Of a stretch of 32,888 nucleotides of DNA, positions 25,582 through 32,888 are shown one piece after another (within the stretch, counting starts at the first letter, position 1; every line of letters starts with the position of its first letter). The notes beneath the pieces were generated by a model. That model saw only the letters and a list, made by a program, of their open reading frames with translations, searched no databases and was not told the origin of the DNA. The position numbers and the translations under genes are program-made. Origin of the DNA: Chitinophagaceae bacterium (GTDB lineage Bacteria; Bacteroidota; Bacteroidia; Chitinophagales; Chitinophagaceae); assembly GCA_013694745.1 (NCBI GenBank), contig JACDBU010000161.1, positions 1-32,888 of the forward strand, in the 5' to 3' direction.

Positions 25582-26370
25582 ATGAATATCCTGGGTACCA
25601 TAATTGCTAAAAAGAAAATTGAAGTGGAAATGTTGCGGCGTGAAAAGACCGTTACGGAATTAGAGAACGGTCCTTTTTTTAAAAACGACGTTATCGATTT
25701 CAAAAAATATTTATTACGAGATGATAAAACTGGTATCATCGCAGAATTTAAAAGACGGTCTCCATCAAAAGGTGAAATTAATGGAACATCAACTGTAACA
25801 GATGTTACCACTGCTTATACAAAAAATGGCGCCAGCGGCATTTCTATTCTTACTGATAAGGAATTTTTCGGAGGCAGTATTGATGATCTGTTAGCAGCAA
25901 CAGTGAATGAAGTACCCTTGCTGAGAAAAGATTTTATAATAGATGAATACCAGCTTTTAGAATCCAAAGCATATGGCGCTGACGTGATATTGCTCATCGC
26001 TGCCTGCCTTTCAAAAAGTGCAGTAAAACACCTTGCCGCATTTGCCAAAAATACCGGCCTCAATGTATTGCTGGAAGTGCATAACGAACAGGAACTTGAA
26101 CATATCTGTGATGATGTAGATGTAGTGGGAGTAAATAACCGGGATCTCAAAACTTTTACCGTTGATATAAACCGGTCGATTCAACTGTCAAAAAAAATAC
26201 CTTATGATAAATTAAAAATAGCAGAAAGCGGCATCAGCGATGTGGCAACGATACAACTTTTGAAAAGTCATGGTTTCCGTGGATTTTTAATGGGCGAAAA
26301 GTTCATGAAAGAAAAAAACCCCGGGAAAGCATTTGAAATTTTTACAAACGAATTAAAAAAAAATAAATGA
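25582..26370 (+). CDS. trpC: Indole-3-glycerol-phosphate synthase
   Basis: TrpC closes the indole ring to form indole-3-glycerol phosphate. The barrel enzyme shows IIAEFKRRSPSKGEIN with the catalytic Lys, GASGISILTDKEFFGGS, LLRKDFIIDEYQL with the second Lys, VGVNNRDLKTF and IAESGISD with the catalytic Glu, and FLMGEKFM near the end. 262 residues is normal for a monofunctional enzyme; trpF is separate. Its TGA overlaps the trpF start as ATGA, implying coupled translation. Confidence 0.96.
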   Translation: MNILGTIIAKKKIEVEMLRREKTVTELENGPFFKNDVIDFKKYLLRDDKTGIIAEFKRRSPSKGEINGTSTVTDVTTAYTKNGASGISILTDKEFFGGSIDDLLAATVNEVPLLRKDFIIDEYQLLESKAYGADVILLIAACLSKSAVKHLAAFAKNTGLNVLLEVHNEQELEHICDDVDVVGVNNRDLKTFTVDINRSIQLSKKIPYDKLKIAESGISDVATIQLLKSHGFRGFLMGEKFMKEKNPGKAFEIFTNELKKNK

Positions 26371-27002
26371 AGTTAAAAGTTTGTGGAATTACAAAAGCTG
26401 CACAATTGATACAACTCGACAACATTGGAATTGATTATGCCGGGTTGATTTTTTACGATCGTTCTGTGCGGTATGTTTTGGATAAATTAAAAAGTACCGA
26501 GGTGCAACCACTAAATCTACGACTGAAAAAAGTGGGCGTTTTTGTTAATGCCTCTGAGGAGGATATAATGACGCAGGCTGAATTATATGGGCTGGATATG
26601 GTGCAATTGCACGGTGATGAAACCCCGGCTTTTTGTGAACACATAAGCAACCAGGTGAAAGTAATAAAGGCTTTCAGGATAACGAACAGGAATGAACAAA
26701 ATATCGATTGGATGATCAGACCTTATGAAGAATGCTGCGATTTTTATTTATTCGATACTAATCGCAAAGGCGCATATGGTGGCACCGGTGAAAAATTTGA
26801 ATGGGAAATCCTAAAAAAAAATAAGATCAATAAACAATTTTTTTTAAGCGGCGGAATTGGTTTGGCGGATATAGAAAGGATCAATGCATTTGAACACCCT
26901 TTCCTGTATGCGGTGGATGTAAACAGTAAAGTGGAAACGGAAGATGGAATAAAAGATATTGTAGCCATAACACAATTAGCACATGAATTATTATTAAAAT
27001 AG
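26367..27002 (+). CDS. trpF: Phosphoribosylanthranilate isomerase
   Basis: TrpF isomerises phosphoribosylanthranilate to CdRP. Motifs: KVCGITKAAQL with the catalytic Cys, YAGLIFYDRSVRYV, KKVGVFVNASEEDI, MVQLHGDE, LFDTNRKGAYGGTGEKFEW with the catalytic Asp, FFLSGGIGLADI and AVDVNSKVETEDGIKD. 211 residues. It overlaps trpC by four bases and is followed by the GNAT gene after six bases. Confidence 0.95.
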   Translation: MKLKVCGITKAAQLIQLDNIGIDYAGLIFYDRSVRYVLDKLKSTEVQPLNLRLKKVGVFVNASEEDIMTQAELYGLDMVQLHGDETPAFCEHISNQVKVIKAFRITNRNEQNIDWMIRPYEECCDFYLFDTNRKGAYGGTGEKFEWEILKKNKINKQFFLSGGIGLADIERINAFEHPFLYAVDVNSKVETEDGIKDIVAITQLAHELLLK

Positions 27003-27008
27003 TTTCTT

Positions 27009-27527
27009 ATGATCAATGTAAGAAATGCAAATGAAAATGATCTGCCCGCCCTACTCAGGATTTATAACGATATAATATTAACCACCACAGCTGTGTATCA
27101 ATATAAAATTCATACCCTGGAAATGCGTAAAGAGTGGTATACCACAAAACAACAGGAAGGTTACCCGGTATTTGTTGCTGAAGAAAATAGCGAGTTGCTG
27201 GGATACAGTACCCTTGGCCCTTTCCGCAATTGGCAGGCATATAAATATTCAGTGGAGAATTCTGTTTATGTGGATGCTGCACACCGCGGAAAAGGCATTG
27301 GTAAGCTTTTGCTGCAACCATTAATTACTGCCGCCGGCGAATTACAAAAGCATACAATAATTGCCGGTATCGACGCTAGCAACGATGTTAGTACACGGCT
27401 GCATGAAAGTTTTGGATTTAAAGAAGTGGCCTTTTTTAAGCAGGTTGGTTACAAATTTGGCCGGTGGCTGGATCTGAAATTTTTACAGTTGATCTTAGAA
27501 ACGCCAATGAAACCGGTGGGGGGATGA
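27009..27527 (+). CDS. GNAT-family N-acetyltransferase within the trp operon
   Basis: The 172-residue protein is a GNAT acetyltransferase, closest in pattern to the phosphinothricin/methionine sulfone acetyltransferase (PAT/YwnH) group: IRNANENDLPALLRIYNDII-like opening, TLEMRKEWYTTKQQEGYPVFVAEE, GYSTLGPFRNWQAYKYSVENSVYV, and the acetyl-CoA site RGKGIGKLLLQPLI, then LHESFGFKEVAFFKQVGYKFGRWLDL. The substrate is unknown. Relatives acetylate small amino compounds, and some attack analogues of amino acids. Its place between trpF and trpB, six bases after trpF, implies it is expressed with tryptophan synthesis. Confidence 0.9.
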   Translation: MINVRNANENDLPALLRIYNDIILTTTAVYQYKIHTLEMRKEWYTTKQQEGYPVFVAEENSELLGYSTLGPFRNWQAYKYSVENSVYVDAAHRGKGIGKLLLQPLITAAGELQKHTIIAGIDASNDVSTRLHESFGFKEVAFFKQVGYKFGRWLDLKFLQLILETPMKPVGG

Positions 27528-27562
27528 GTAGTTGAGTAGCGAGTGGCGAGTAGAAAGTGGTA
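27524..27562. repeat. Short degenerate GAGTAG/GAGTGG repeats between the GNAT gene and trpB
   Basis: The gap before trpB contains five loosely spaced copies of a GAGTAG-like unit (gatgagtag, ttgagtag, cgagtgg, cgagtag, aaagtgg). No hairpin or T-run is present, so it is unlikely to end transcription. It looks like a small sequence expansion. Confidence 0.6.
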
Positions 27563-27587
27563 ATTTATGCAAAGAGAAAAAAAGTTT

Positions 27588-28763
27588 ATGAAGTACATTG
27601 CTGATGAACATGGATACTATGGAGAATTTGGCGGCGCCTTTGTGCCTGAAATGTTATACCCAAATGTGAAGGAATTACAAAGTAAATACATTGGCTTAAT
27701 ACACGAAGAAAGTTTCAAAAAAGAATTTGACCAGTTGTTGAAAGATTATGCAGGACGCCCCACACCTTTATTCTTAGCTGAACGCTTAAGCGAAAAGCAT
27801 AGTGCAAAAATTTATTTAAAACGCGAAGATCTTTGTCATACCGGCGCGCATAAGATCAACAATACCATCGGGCAGATATTACTGGCACAACGTTTAGGGA
27901 AAAAAAGAATTATTGCAGAAACAGGTGCCGGGCAGCATGGAGTGGCCACAGCTACCGTGTGTGCATTAAAAGGACTGGAATGTATTGTTTACATGGGAGA
28001 GAAGGACATTGAACGCCAGGCACCAAATGTTGCCCGGATGAAAATGCTTGGGGCCACAGTGATACCCGCAACAAGCGGTAGTAAAACCCTGAAAGACGCT
28101 ACCAATGAAGCTATCCGGGATTGGATAAATCATCCAAACGATTCGCATTATATTATAGGCAGTGTTGTTGGTCCACATCCATATCCCGATATGGTAGCGC
28201 GTTTTCAAAGTGTGATCAGTAAAGAGATCAGGGAACAGTTGTTGGAGAAAACCGGGAATGAATTACCGGATTATGTATTTGCCTGCGTTGGTGGTGGCAG
28301 CAATGCTGCCGGCGCTTTTTATCATTTCCTTGATGAATCGTCAGTAAAATTAGTTGCAGTAGAAGCAGCGGGGGAAGGGATCACAACGGGTAAAACTGCC
28401 GCCACCACACAACTTGGTGTAACTGGTATTCTGCACGGAAGTAAAAGTTTGGTGATGCAAACTGAAGATGGCCAGGTTGTAGAACCACACAGCATATCAG
28501 CGGGATTGGATTATCCCGGTATCGGTCCAATGCATGCACACCTTTTTAAAACCGGCAGGGGAATATTTTTAAGCGCAACAGATGATGAAGCTGTTGAGGC
28601 TGCGTTTGAGCTGGCAAAGCTGGAAGGTATCATTCCTGCTTTAGAACCCGCACATGCATTGTTTGCTTTAAATAAAATAAAATATAAAAAAGAGGATATA
28701 GTTGTTTTGAATTTGAGTGGACGTGGAGATAAAGATCTGTCAACCTATATGAAGCATTTATGA
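27588..28763 (+). CDS. trpB: Tryptophan synthase beta chain
   Basis: TrpB joins indole with serine using pyridoxal phosphate. Motifs: [26 protein letters not shown], the PLP lysine in [30 protein letters not shown], the phosphate loop VGGGSNAAG, and LSGRGDKDL at the end. The start is set at ATG 27588, giving [16 protein letters not shown] as in relatives; the ATG at 27567 adds seven residues and remains possible. 391 residues fits the family. trpA overlaps its stop as ATGA. Confidence 0.96.
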   Translation: MKYIADEHGYYGEFGGAFVPEMLYPNVKELQSKYIGLIHEESFKKEFDQLLKDYAGRPTPLFLAERLSEKHSAKIYLKREDLCHTGAHKINNTIGQILLAQRLGKKRIIAETGAGQHGVATATVCALKGLECIVYMGEKDIERQAPNVARMKMLGATVIPATSGSKTLKDATNEAIRDWINHPNDSHYIIGSVVGPHPYPDMVARFQSVISKEIREQLLEKTGNELPDYVFACVGGGSNAAGAFYHFLDESSVKLVAVEAAGEGITTGKTAATTQLGVTGILHGSKSLVMQTEDGQVVEPHSISAGLDYPGIGPMHAHLFKTGRGIFLSATDDEAVEAAFELAKLEGIIPALEPAHALFALNKIKYKKEDIVVLNLSGRGDKDLSTYMKHL

Positions 28764-29560
28764 ATCGAATCGCAAATTTATTTTCTCAGAAGAAAAAGAA
28801 CATCTTAAATATTTATTGTACAGCAGGCTATCCAAAAATTAACAGCACGATTGAAGTGTTAAACGCGTTGCAAAAATATGGTGCCGATATGATCGAGATC
28901 GGCATTCCATATAGTGATCCAATAGCAGATGGACCGGTTATACAGAATAGCAATATGCTCGCCTTGAAAAATGGTATCACCATTCAAAAACTATTTGATC
29001 AATTAAAAAATTTCAGAACTGCTAATGCAATTTCAGGCAGTGAGGCAGGGAATATGACCCTTCCAGTAATTTTAATGGGCTATCTCAACCCCGTTATGCA
29101 ATATGGAATTGAAAAGTTTTGCCAGGCAGCAAAGGATACTGGTATAGATGGGATCATCTTACCTGATCTGCCTTTATTTGAATTTGAAAATGAGTATCAA
29201 CTGCTATTCAAAAAATATGGTTTGGATTTTATTTTTCTAATCACGCCCGAAACTTCTGAAGAAAGAATAAAAAAAATTGATGCGTTAAGTACAGGATTTA
29301 TTTACGCGGTTTCTTCTTCTTCCACCACCGGGAATAATACAGATATAGATCAGCAACAGCAATATTTTAAAAAGCTTACAAAGATGGATCTGAAGAACCC
29401 GGTATTGGTAGGATTTGGCATCAAAGACAAACAAACTTTTACAGATGCATGTCGCTATACCAACGGTGCGATCATTGGAAGTGCATACATAAAAGCATTA
29501 GCCGAATATGATAATATTGAGGCTGCAACTAAGCAATTTCTTAATAAAATTTTAAAATGA
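28760..29560 (+). CDS. trpA: Tryptophan synthase alpha chain
   Basis: TrpA cleaves indole-3-glycerol phosphate to indole, which is channelled to TrpB. The catalytic Glu and Asp stand in [16 protein letters not shown]; other motifs are [39 protein letters not shown], and [10 protein letters not shown], with [13 protein letters not shown] near the end. 266 residues is normal. It is the last trp gene; no terminator follows before the tlpA-like promoter. Confidence 0.96.
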   Translation: MNRIANLFSQKKKNILNIYCTAGYPKINSTIEVLNALQKYGADMIEIGIPYSDPIADGPVIQNSNMLALKNGITIQKLFDQLKNFRTANAISGSEAGNMTLPVILMGYLNPVMQYGIEKFCQAAKDTGIDGIILPDLPLFEFENEYQLLFKKYGLDFIFLITPETSEERIKKIDALSTGFIYAVSSSSTTGNNTDIDQQQQYFKKLTKMDLKNPVLVGFGIKDKQTFTDACRYTNGAIIGSAYIKALAEYDNIEAATKQFLNKILK

Positions 29561-29573
29561 TCTCAAAAGTACC

Positions 29574-29588
29574 AATGGTATTACCATT
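29574..29588. promoter_or_regulatory. Perfect 15-base inverted repeat upstream of the TlpA-like gene
   Basis: AATGGTA and TACCATT (7-base arms, one central T) lie 15-29 bases before the -7 element of the next gene, where a -33 element would be expected. It could be an operator, but this is inferred from position only. Confidence 0.35.
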
Positions 29589-29602
29589 TGTATAAAAGCA
29601 AG

Positions 29603-29610
29603 TAAATTTG
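29603..29610 (+). promoter_or_regulatory. -7 element of the TlpA-like gene (TAAATTTG)
   Basis: TAAATTTG matches TAnnTTTG exactly. It predicts transcription from about 29615 and a 13-base leader before ATG 29628. A TTTG at 29587 lies too close (12 bases) to act as -33. Confidence 0.55.
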
Positions 29611-29627
29611 CCATTCATCTCATCGAA

Positions 29628-30713
29628 ATGAAATTATATTTTCTGTTTTTTTTTATTTTCCCATTGATTGCTTTTTCCCAGGTTAAGCATAAAACGATTT
29701 CAAAAGCACCAACGGTAAATCCTGTGCATAAACCTGCTGATGGATTTATTATTAACGGAACAGTGACCGGTTTTCCAGATGGTACACCTGTTTCTTTTTT
29801 AAATGATCAAACAGGAGTTCCGGAGCAGCAGGCAATCATAAAAAATAATAAATTCATAATCACGGGAAAGCAGGCAGAGCCTGGCTTTAAGGGCCTGATA
29901 TTCGGAAATGAGCAGCCCCTTATTCCTTTATTTATTGACAACAGCGATATCAAAATTTCAGGGAATAAAAATGAACTAGACAAGCTTGTGGTAACCGGAT
30001 CCCTGTCTCATACCCAATTTTCTATTTATGAAACATCTGTAAAGCCTTATGAAAAGATATTCATGCCGAACGCTGATTATGATACAGCAGCTATAAACAA
30101 ATTTGCTGCTTTAAGCGAAAGTTTTATAAAAAAATATCCCGCTTCATACGTTGCTCCACTAGCGGTGATACGGTATTACCAGGCAACTGAAAATGGTGTG
30201 AGAACTGAAGAATTATACAATTCTTTAAACGGCAGTGTAAAAGGCGGGGCAATGGGAAATTATCTCGACCAGGTTATAGCAGAATCAAAAAAGAACCCTA
30301 TAGGTTCACTTGTAACAGAATTTTCAGAACCTGACACCAGCGGCAACCCGGTAAATATTTCATCATTCAGGGGGAAGTATGTTTTGATAGATTTTTGGGC
30401 CAGTTGGTGCAGGCCTTGCAGAATGGAGAATCCTAATGTAGTTGCCGCTTACAATAAATTTAAAGACAAGAACTTTACCATTCTTGGGGTATCGCTCGAC
30501 CAGACAAAACCAGCCTGGATAGAAGCAATAAAAATGGATGGATTAACCTGGAAACATATCAGTGATCTTAAAGGTTGGGGAAATACTGTGGCTATACAAT
30601 TCCAGGTAAGCAGTATTCCACAAAATTTATTACTGGATCCCAATGGAAGGATTATCGCCAAAAATCTTCGTGGCCAGGCATTGGAAAACCGACTGAATGG
30701 CTTGTTGAAATAA
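29628..30713 (+). CDS. TlpA-like thiol-disulfide protein with DUF4369 N-terminal domain
   Basis: The 361-residue protein has a signal peptide (YFLFFFIFPLIAFSQ), an N-terminal beta domain of the DUF4369 type (about 35-140, FIINGTVTGFPDGTPVSFLN) and a C-terminal thioredoxin fold (about 220-361). The active site is WASWCRPCRMENP (CRPC) and the cis-Pro loop is SSIPQNLLLDPNG. Such proteins work in the periplasm and reduce or exchange disulfides in envelope proteins or c-type cytochromes. It follows the trp operon but has its own -7 element and an unrelated role. Confidence 0.92.
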   Translation: MKLYFLFFFIFPLIAFSQVKHKTISKAPTVNPVHKPADGFIINGTVTGFPDGTPVSFLNDQTGVPEQQAIIKNNKFIITGKQAEPGFKGLIFGNEQPLIPLFIDNSDIKISGNKNELDKLVVTGSLSHTQFSIYETSVKPYEKIFMPNADYDTAAINKFAALSESFIKKYPASYVAPLAVIRYYQATENGVRTEELYNSLNGSVKGGAMGNYLDQVIAESKKNPIGSLVTEFSEPDTSGNPVNISSFRGKYVLIDFWASWCRPCRMENPNVVAAYNKFKDKNFTILGVSLDQTKPAWIEAIKMDGLTWKHISDLKGWGNTVAIQFQVSSIPQNLLLDPNGRIIAKNLRGQALENRLNGLLK

Positions 30714-30902
30714 TTTGCCCTTCAATTCTCTATCGCTTTTTTCTCTTCCATAAATATTTTTTATAGCGCCCTTATTAATTAGCAAAGTGGCTTTTATTGG
30801 CCATATTATTTTATCAGAAATTTATATGGCATGAATTTTAATGATCACTACCTGGTCTTTAACCCGCGCTAAAATATTTTTTACTATTTATCTTATTAAT
30901 TT

Positions 30903-32042
30903 ATGCAATCAAATTTCTTAAAAAAAATTACCACCGTAGGGATGGCAGTTTCAACTTTGTTTTTTGCTTCATGCAATGATAACAACAGCAATTCAAAAAC
31001 CGCTGTCAGTGATTCAACTGCAATGAATGTTGATACAACCAAACAGATGGGCATACTAAAGCCAAAAGGCCCAAAACCAGACTGGGCGCCGGATATGACC
31101 CCGGAAATGCAGGTAGTTATAGAAAAATTAATGAGTTATAACAGTCCACCGTTAATAACTCTTTCTGCTGCTGATGCCCGTAAACAACCCTCGCCAGCCA
31201 ATGCAGTAAAGGATGTTATGAAGGATAATAATGTTCCCATGCCAACCTCAATGGTTGATACAGTGGGAAAAGATATTCCCGTAACGGGAGGAAATATTCA
31301 TTTAAGAATTTATTCTCCAAAAGGTAATGGGCCGTTTCCCGTTATCGTTTATTATCATGGAGGAGGTTGGGTGATTGCCGATCTTGATACATATGATGCA
31401 TCAGCCCGCGGATTGGCAGAGCAAACCGGTGCGGTGCTGGTTTCTGTTGCATATCGCCAGGCGCCGGAACACAAATTTCCTACCGCTCATAACGACAGTT
31501 ATGCAGCGTATGAATGGGTATTGAAAAATACCGCATCGATAAAAGGAGATGTAAAGCATGTGGCACTTGTTGGAGAAAGCGCGGGTGGTAATCTTGCAGC
31601 TGCAGTAAGTATGATGGCACGGGATAAAGGCATGGCTATTCCGGTTTACCAGGTACTCGTTTACCCGATCGCTGGTTATGATACTGCCACAGCATCCTAT
31701 CAAAAAAATGCAATGGCAAAGCCCCTCGACCGGCCATTGATGGTTTGGTTCTTTAATAATTATTTGAACAACCCGGCCGATGGAAAAAACCCAATGATCT
31801 CCCTGGTTAATGCGAAATTAAAAGGCATGCCGCCAACAACAATCATTACGGCACAATACGATCCATTACAAAGCGATGGCGAGATGCTGTCAGATAAACT
31901 AAAAGCTGCCGGTGTAACTGTAAATTATAAAATGTATAACGGTGTTACCCATGAATTTTTTGGCATGGCTACGGTAGTTCCAGCTGCAAAAGAGGCACAG
32001 GCCATGGCAGCGTCAGATTTGAAGAGTGCTTTTGGAAAATAA
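30903..32042 (+). CDS. Lipoprotein alpha/beta hydrolase (hormone-sensitive-lipase type)
   Basis: The 379-residue protein carries a lipoprotein signal (AVSTLFFASC, Cys about residue 24) and a low-complexity linker, then an alpha/beta-hydrolase domain. HGGGW (about residue 152) forms the oxyanion hole, GESAGG (about 225) holds the nucleophile Ser, the Asp lies in AQYDPLQSDG and the His in NGVTHEFFGM. These are the hallmarks of the HSL family of esterases. It should be anchored in the envelope; the natural ester substrate is unknown. ATG 30903 directly precedes the signal. The 189-base gap upstream holds only a weak GCCATAT/ATATGGC hairpin (30800-30830). It ends at an intrinsic terminator. Confidence 0.92.
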   Translation: MQSNFLKKITTVGMAVSTLFFASCNDNNSNSKTAVSDSTAMNVDTTKQMGILKPKGPKPDWAPDMTPEMQVVIEKLMSYNSPPLITLSAADARKQPSPANAVKDVMKDNNVPMPTSMVDTVGKDIPVTGGNIHLRIYSPKGNGPFPVIVYYHGGGWVIADLDTYDASARGLAEQTGAVLVSVAYRQAPEHKFPTAHNDSYAAYEWVLKNTASIKGDVKHVALVGESAGGNLAAAVSMMARDKGMAIPVYQVLVYPIAGYDTATASYQKNAMAKPLDRPLMVWFFNNYLNNPADGKNPMISLVNAKLKGMPPTTIITAQYDPLQSDGEMLSDKLKAAGVTVNYKMYNGVTHEFFGMATVVPAAKEAQAMAASDLKSAFGK

Positions 32043-32062
32043 TTATTAAGTTATTTGTAAGG

Positions 32063-32089
32063 GGCCCTGGCACAAGCAGGGTCTTTTTT
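32063..32089 (+). terminator. Intrinsic terminator after the hydrolase gene
   Basis: GGCCCTG (32063-32069) pairs with CAGGGTC (32077-32083), one G-T pair included, around a seven-base loop; six T follow at 32084-32089. It lies 21 bases after the hydrolase stop, and convergent pdxJ ends downstream of it. Confidence 0.82.
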
Positions 32090-32122
32090 AATGCTCGAAC
32101 TTTCTTTCAATTTTCCTGCATC

Positions 32123-32848
32123 TTATTTCATCAATTGTCTTTTGTATAGCTGTACTGTATTCTCCAATCCCAGGTATATTGCATCACAGATCAAAGCATG
32201 GCCAATGGAAACTTCCATCAGCCCCGGAATATTTTGAGAAAAATATTTTAAATTTTTAAGATCAAGATCATGCCCAGCATTGATACCCAAACCTAATTCA
32301 TTTGCTTTTTTTGCAGCAGCAACATATTGTTCAATTGCCATATGGGGATTGTTGATTGAATATTGCTTAGCATATCCTTCTGTATATAATTCAATTCTAT
32401 CGGTGCCTGTTTTCCCGGCTACCTCTATCATTTTTATTTCGGGATCTACAAAAATAGAAACACGGATACCGGCATTTTTGAAGACAGCAATAATATCCCT
32501 GAGATAATCAAGATTTTTAATGGTGTCCCATCCGTGATCGGAAGTTAACTGGCCTTCCCCATCCGGTACCAGTGTTACCTGCTCTGGTTTATTGGCTAAA
32601 ACAAGGTCAACAAATTTTTGTTCGCGTGGATTGCCTTCAATATTGAATTCTGTTGTGATGATTTTTTTCAGATCATAAACATCCGCATATCGTATATGCC
32701 TTTCATCGGGCCGCGGATGAATCGTAATTCCATCTGCTCCAAAACGCTCGATATCTTTTGCAGCTTTGATAAGATCAGGATTATTTCCCCCACGCGAATT
32801 ACGTAGTGTAGCAATCTTATTTATGTTCACGGAAAGTTTTGTCTTCAC
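32123..32848 (-). CDS. pdxJ: Pyridoxine 5'-phosphate synthase
   Basis: PdxJ condenses 1-deoxyxylulose 5-phosphate with 3-amino-2-oxopropyl phosphate to form pyridoxine 5'-phosphate, the DXP-dependent route to vitamin B6. Motifs: [62 protein letters not shown], the Glu in [20 protein letters not shown] and [13 protein letters not shown]. 241 residues is normal. The start is GTG 32848; no ATG lies near it and the N-terminus matches the family. Its product serves TrpB among other PLP enzymes, though the two are not co-operonic. Confidence 0.95.
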   Translation of the reverse strand: MKTKLSVNINKIATLRNSRGGNNPDLIKAAKDIERFGADGITIHPRPDERHIRYADVYDLKKIITTEFNIEGNPREQKFVDLVLANKPEQVTLVPDGEGQLTSDHGWDTIKNLDYLRDIIAVFKNAGIRVSIFVDPEIKMIEVAGKTGTDRIELYTEGYAKQYSINNPHMAIEQYVAAAKKANELGLGINAGHDLDLKNLKYFSQNIPGLMEVSIGHALICDAIYLGLENTVQLYKRQLMK

Positions 32849-32852
32849 GATA

Positions 32853-32860
32853 TAAAAATA
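32853..32860 (-). promoter_or_regulatory. Putative -7 element of pdxJ (TATTTTTA)
   Basis: On minus, TATTTTTA differs from TAnnTTTG only at the last base and is followed by TATC and the GTG start. The same 8-mer with the same four-base gap precedes the spoIIM-like gene (8974-8981). No -33 element is clear. Confidence 0.35.
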
Positions 32861-32888
32861 AATGATCTTACATTTAATAAGATATTTA

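Noticed and set aside
30714-30902. Small RNA in the gap before the hydrolase
   Set aside because: Only a 7-bp hairpin with a 17-base loop is seen; there is no promoter box or terminator.

Overview
The window is a chromosomal segment from a member of the Bacteroidota, most likely the Chitinophagia/Chitinophagaceae branch (inference from gene content; no database was searched). Support comes from an archaeal/eukaryote-type prolyl-tRNA synthetase, a TamL-like surface-antigen lipoprotein, a type IX secretion (T9SS) plug protein, the RDD/SpoIIM/DUF4129/DUF4350/MoxR/DUF58 cluster, Bacteroidota-type -7 elements (TAnnTTTG) and several TTG/GTG starts. No phage, IS element, CRISPR array or tRNA gene was seen. 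Nearly all genes look like conserved housekeeping or envelope genes.

Layout. 1-5.9 kb: 5' end of lon (minus, cut by the window edge), then cca, a pRiA4b ORF-3-like gene and miaA on plus, facing an outer-membrane FadL-like gene and a Tyr-rich lipoprotein gene on minus, with a shared bidirectional terminator between the two sets. 6.1-15.1 kb: proS, a small DUF5362-like membrane protein, a convergent RDD gene, then the tightly packed spoIIM-like/DUF4129/DUF4350/MoxR/DUF58 operon followed by truB. 15.1-19.5 kb: tamL-like gene (minus), a TrmH/SpoU methyltransferase (plus) and an FtsX/LolE-type permease (minus). 19.6-22.3 kb: T9SS plug gene, a 9-bp tandem repeat, the small SRP RNA gene (ffs), a transaldolase-family gene and a small secreted protein. 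22.3-29.6 kb: a complete tryptophan operon, trpE-G-D-C-F-(GNAT)-B-A, preceded by an attenuator with a 15-residue leader peptide carrying two adjacent Trp codons. 29.6-32.9 kb: a TlpA-like thiol-disulfide protein, a lipoprotein alpha/beta hydrolase and pdxJ (minus).

Two regulatory observations stand out. First, the trp leader (22342-22500) has all the parts of a ribosome-mediated attenuator: promoter, short Trp-Trp peptide, pause hairpin over the peptide's end, possible antiterminator and a GC-rich terminator just before trpE. Second, the 5' end of the SRP RNA places transcription start five bases after a TATATTTG box. With the same spacing, cca, the pRiA4b-like gene, rdd, spoIIM and pdxJ would all start transcription exactly at their start codon, so they may be leaderless mRNAs.

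The MoxR cluster is the best candidate for a poorly understood system: a soluble AAA+ ATPase, a DUF58 protein and four membrane-associated partners, conserved widely but without a firm function.
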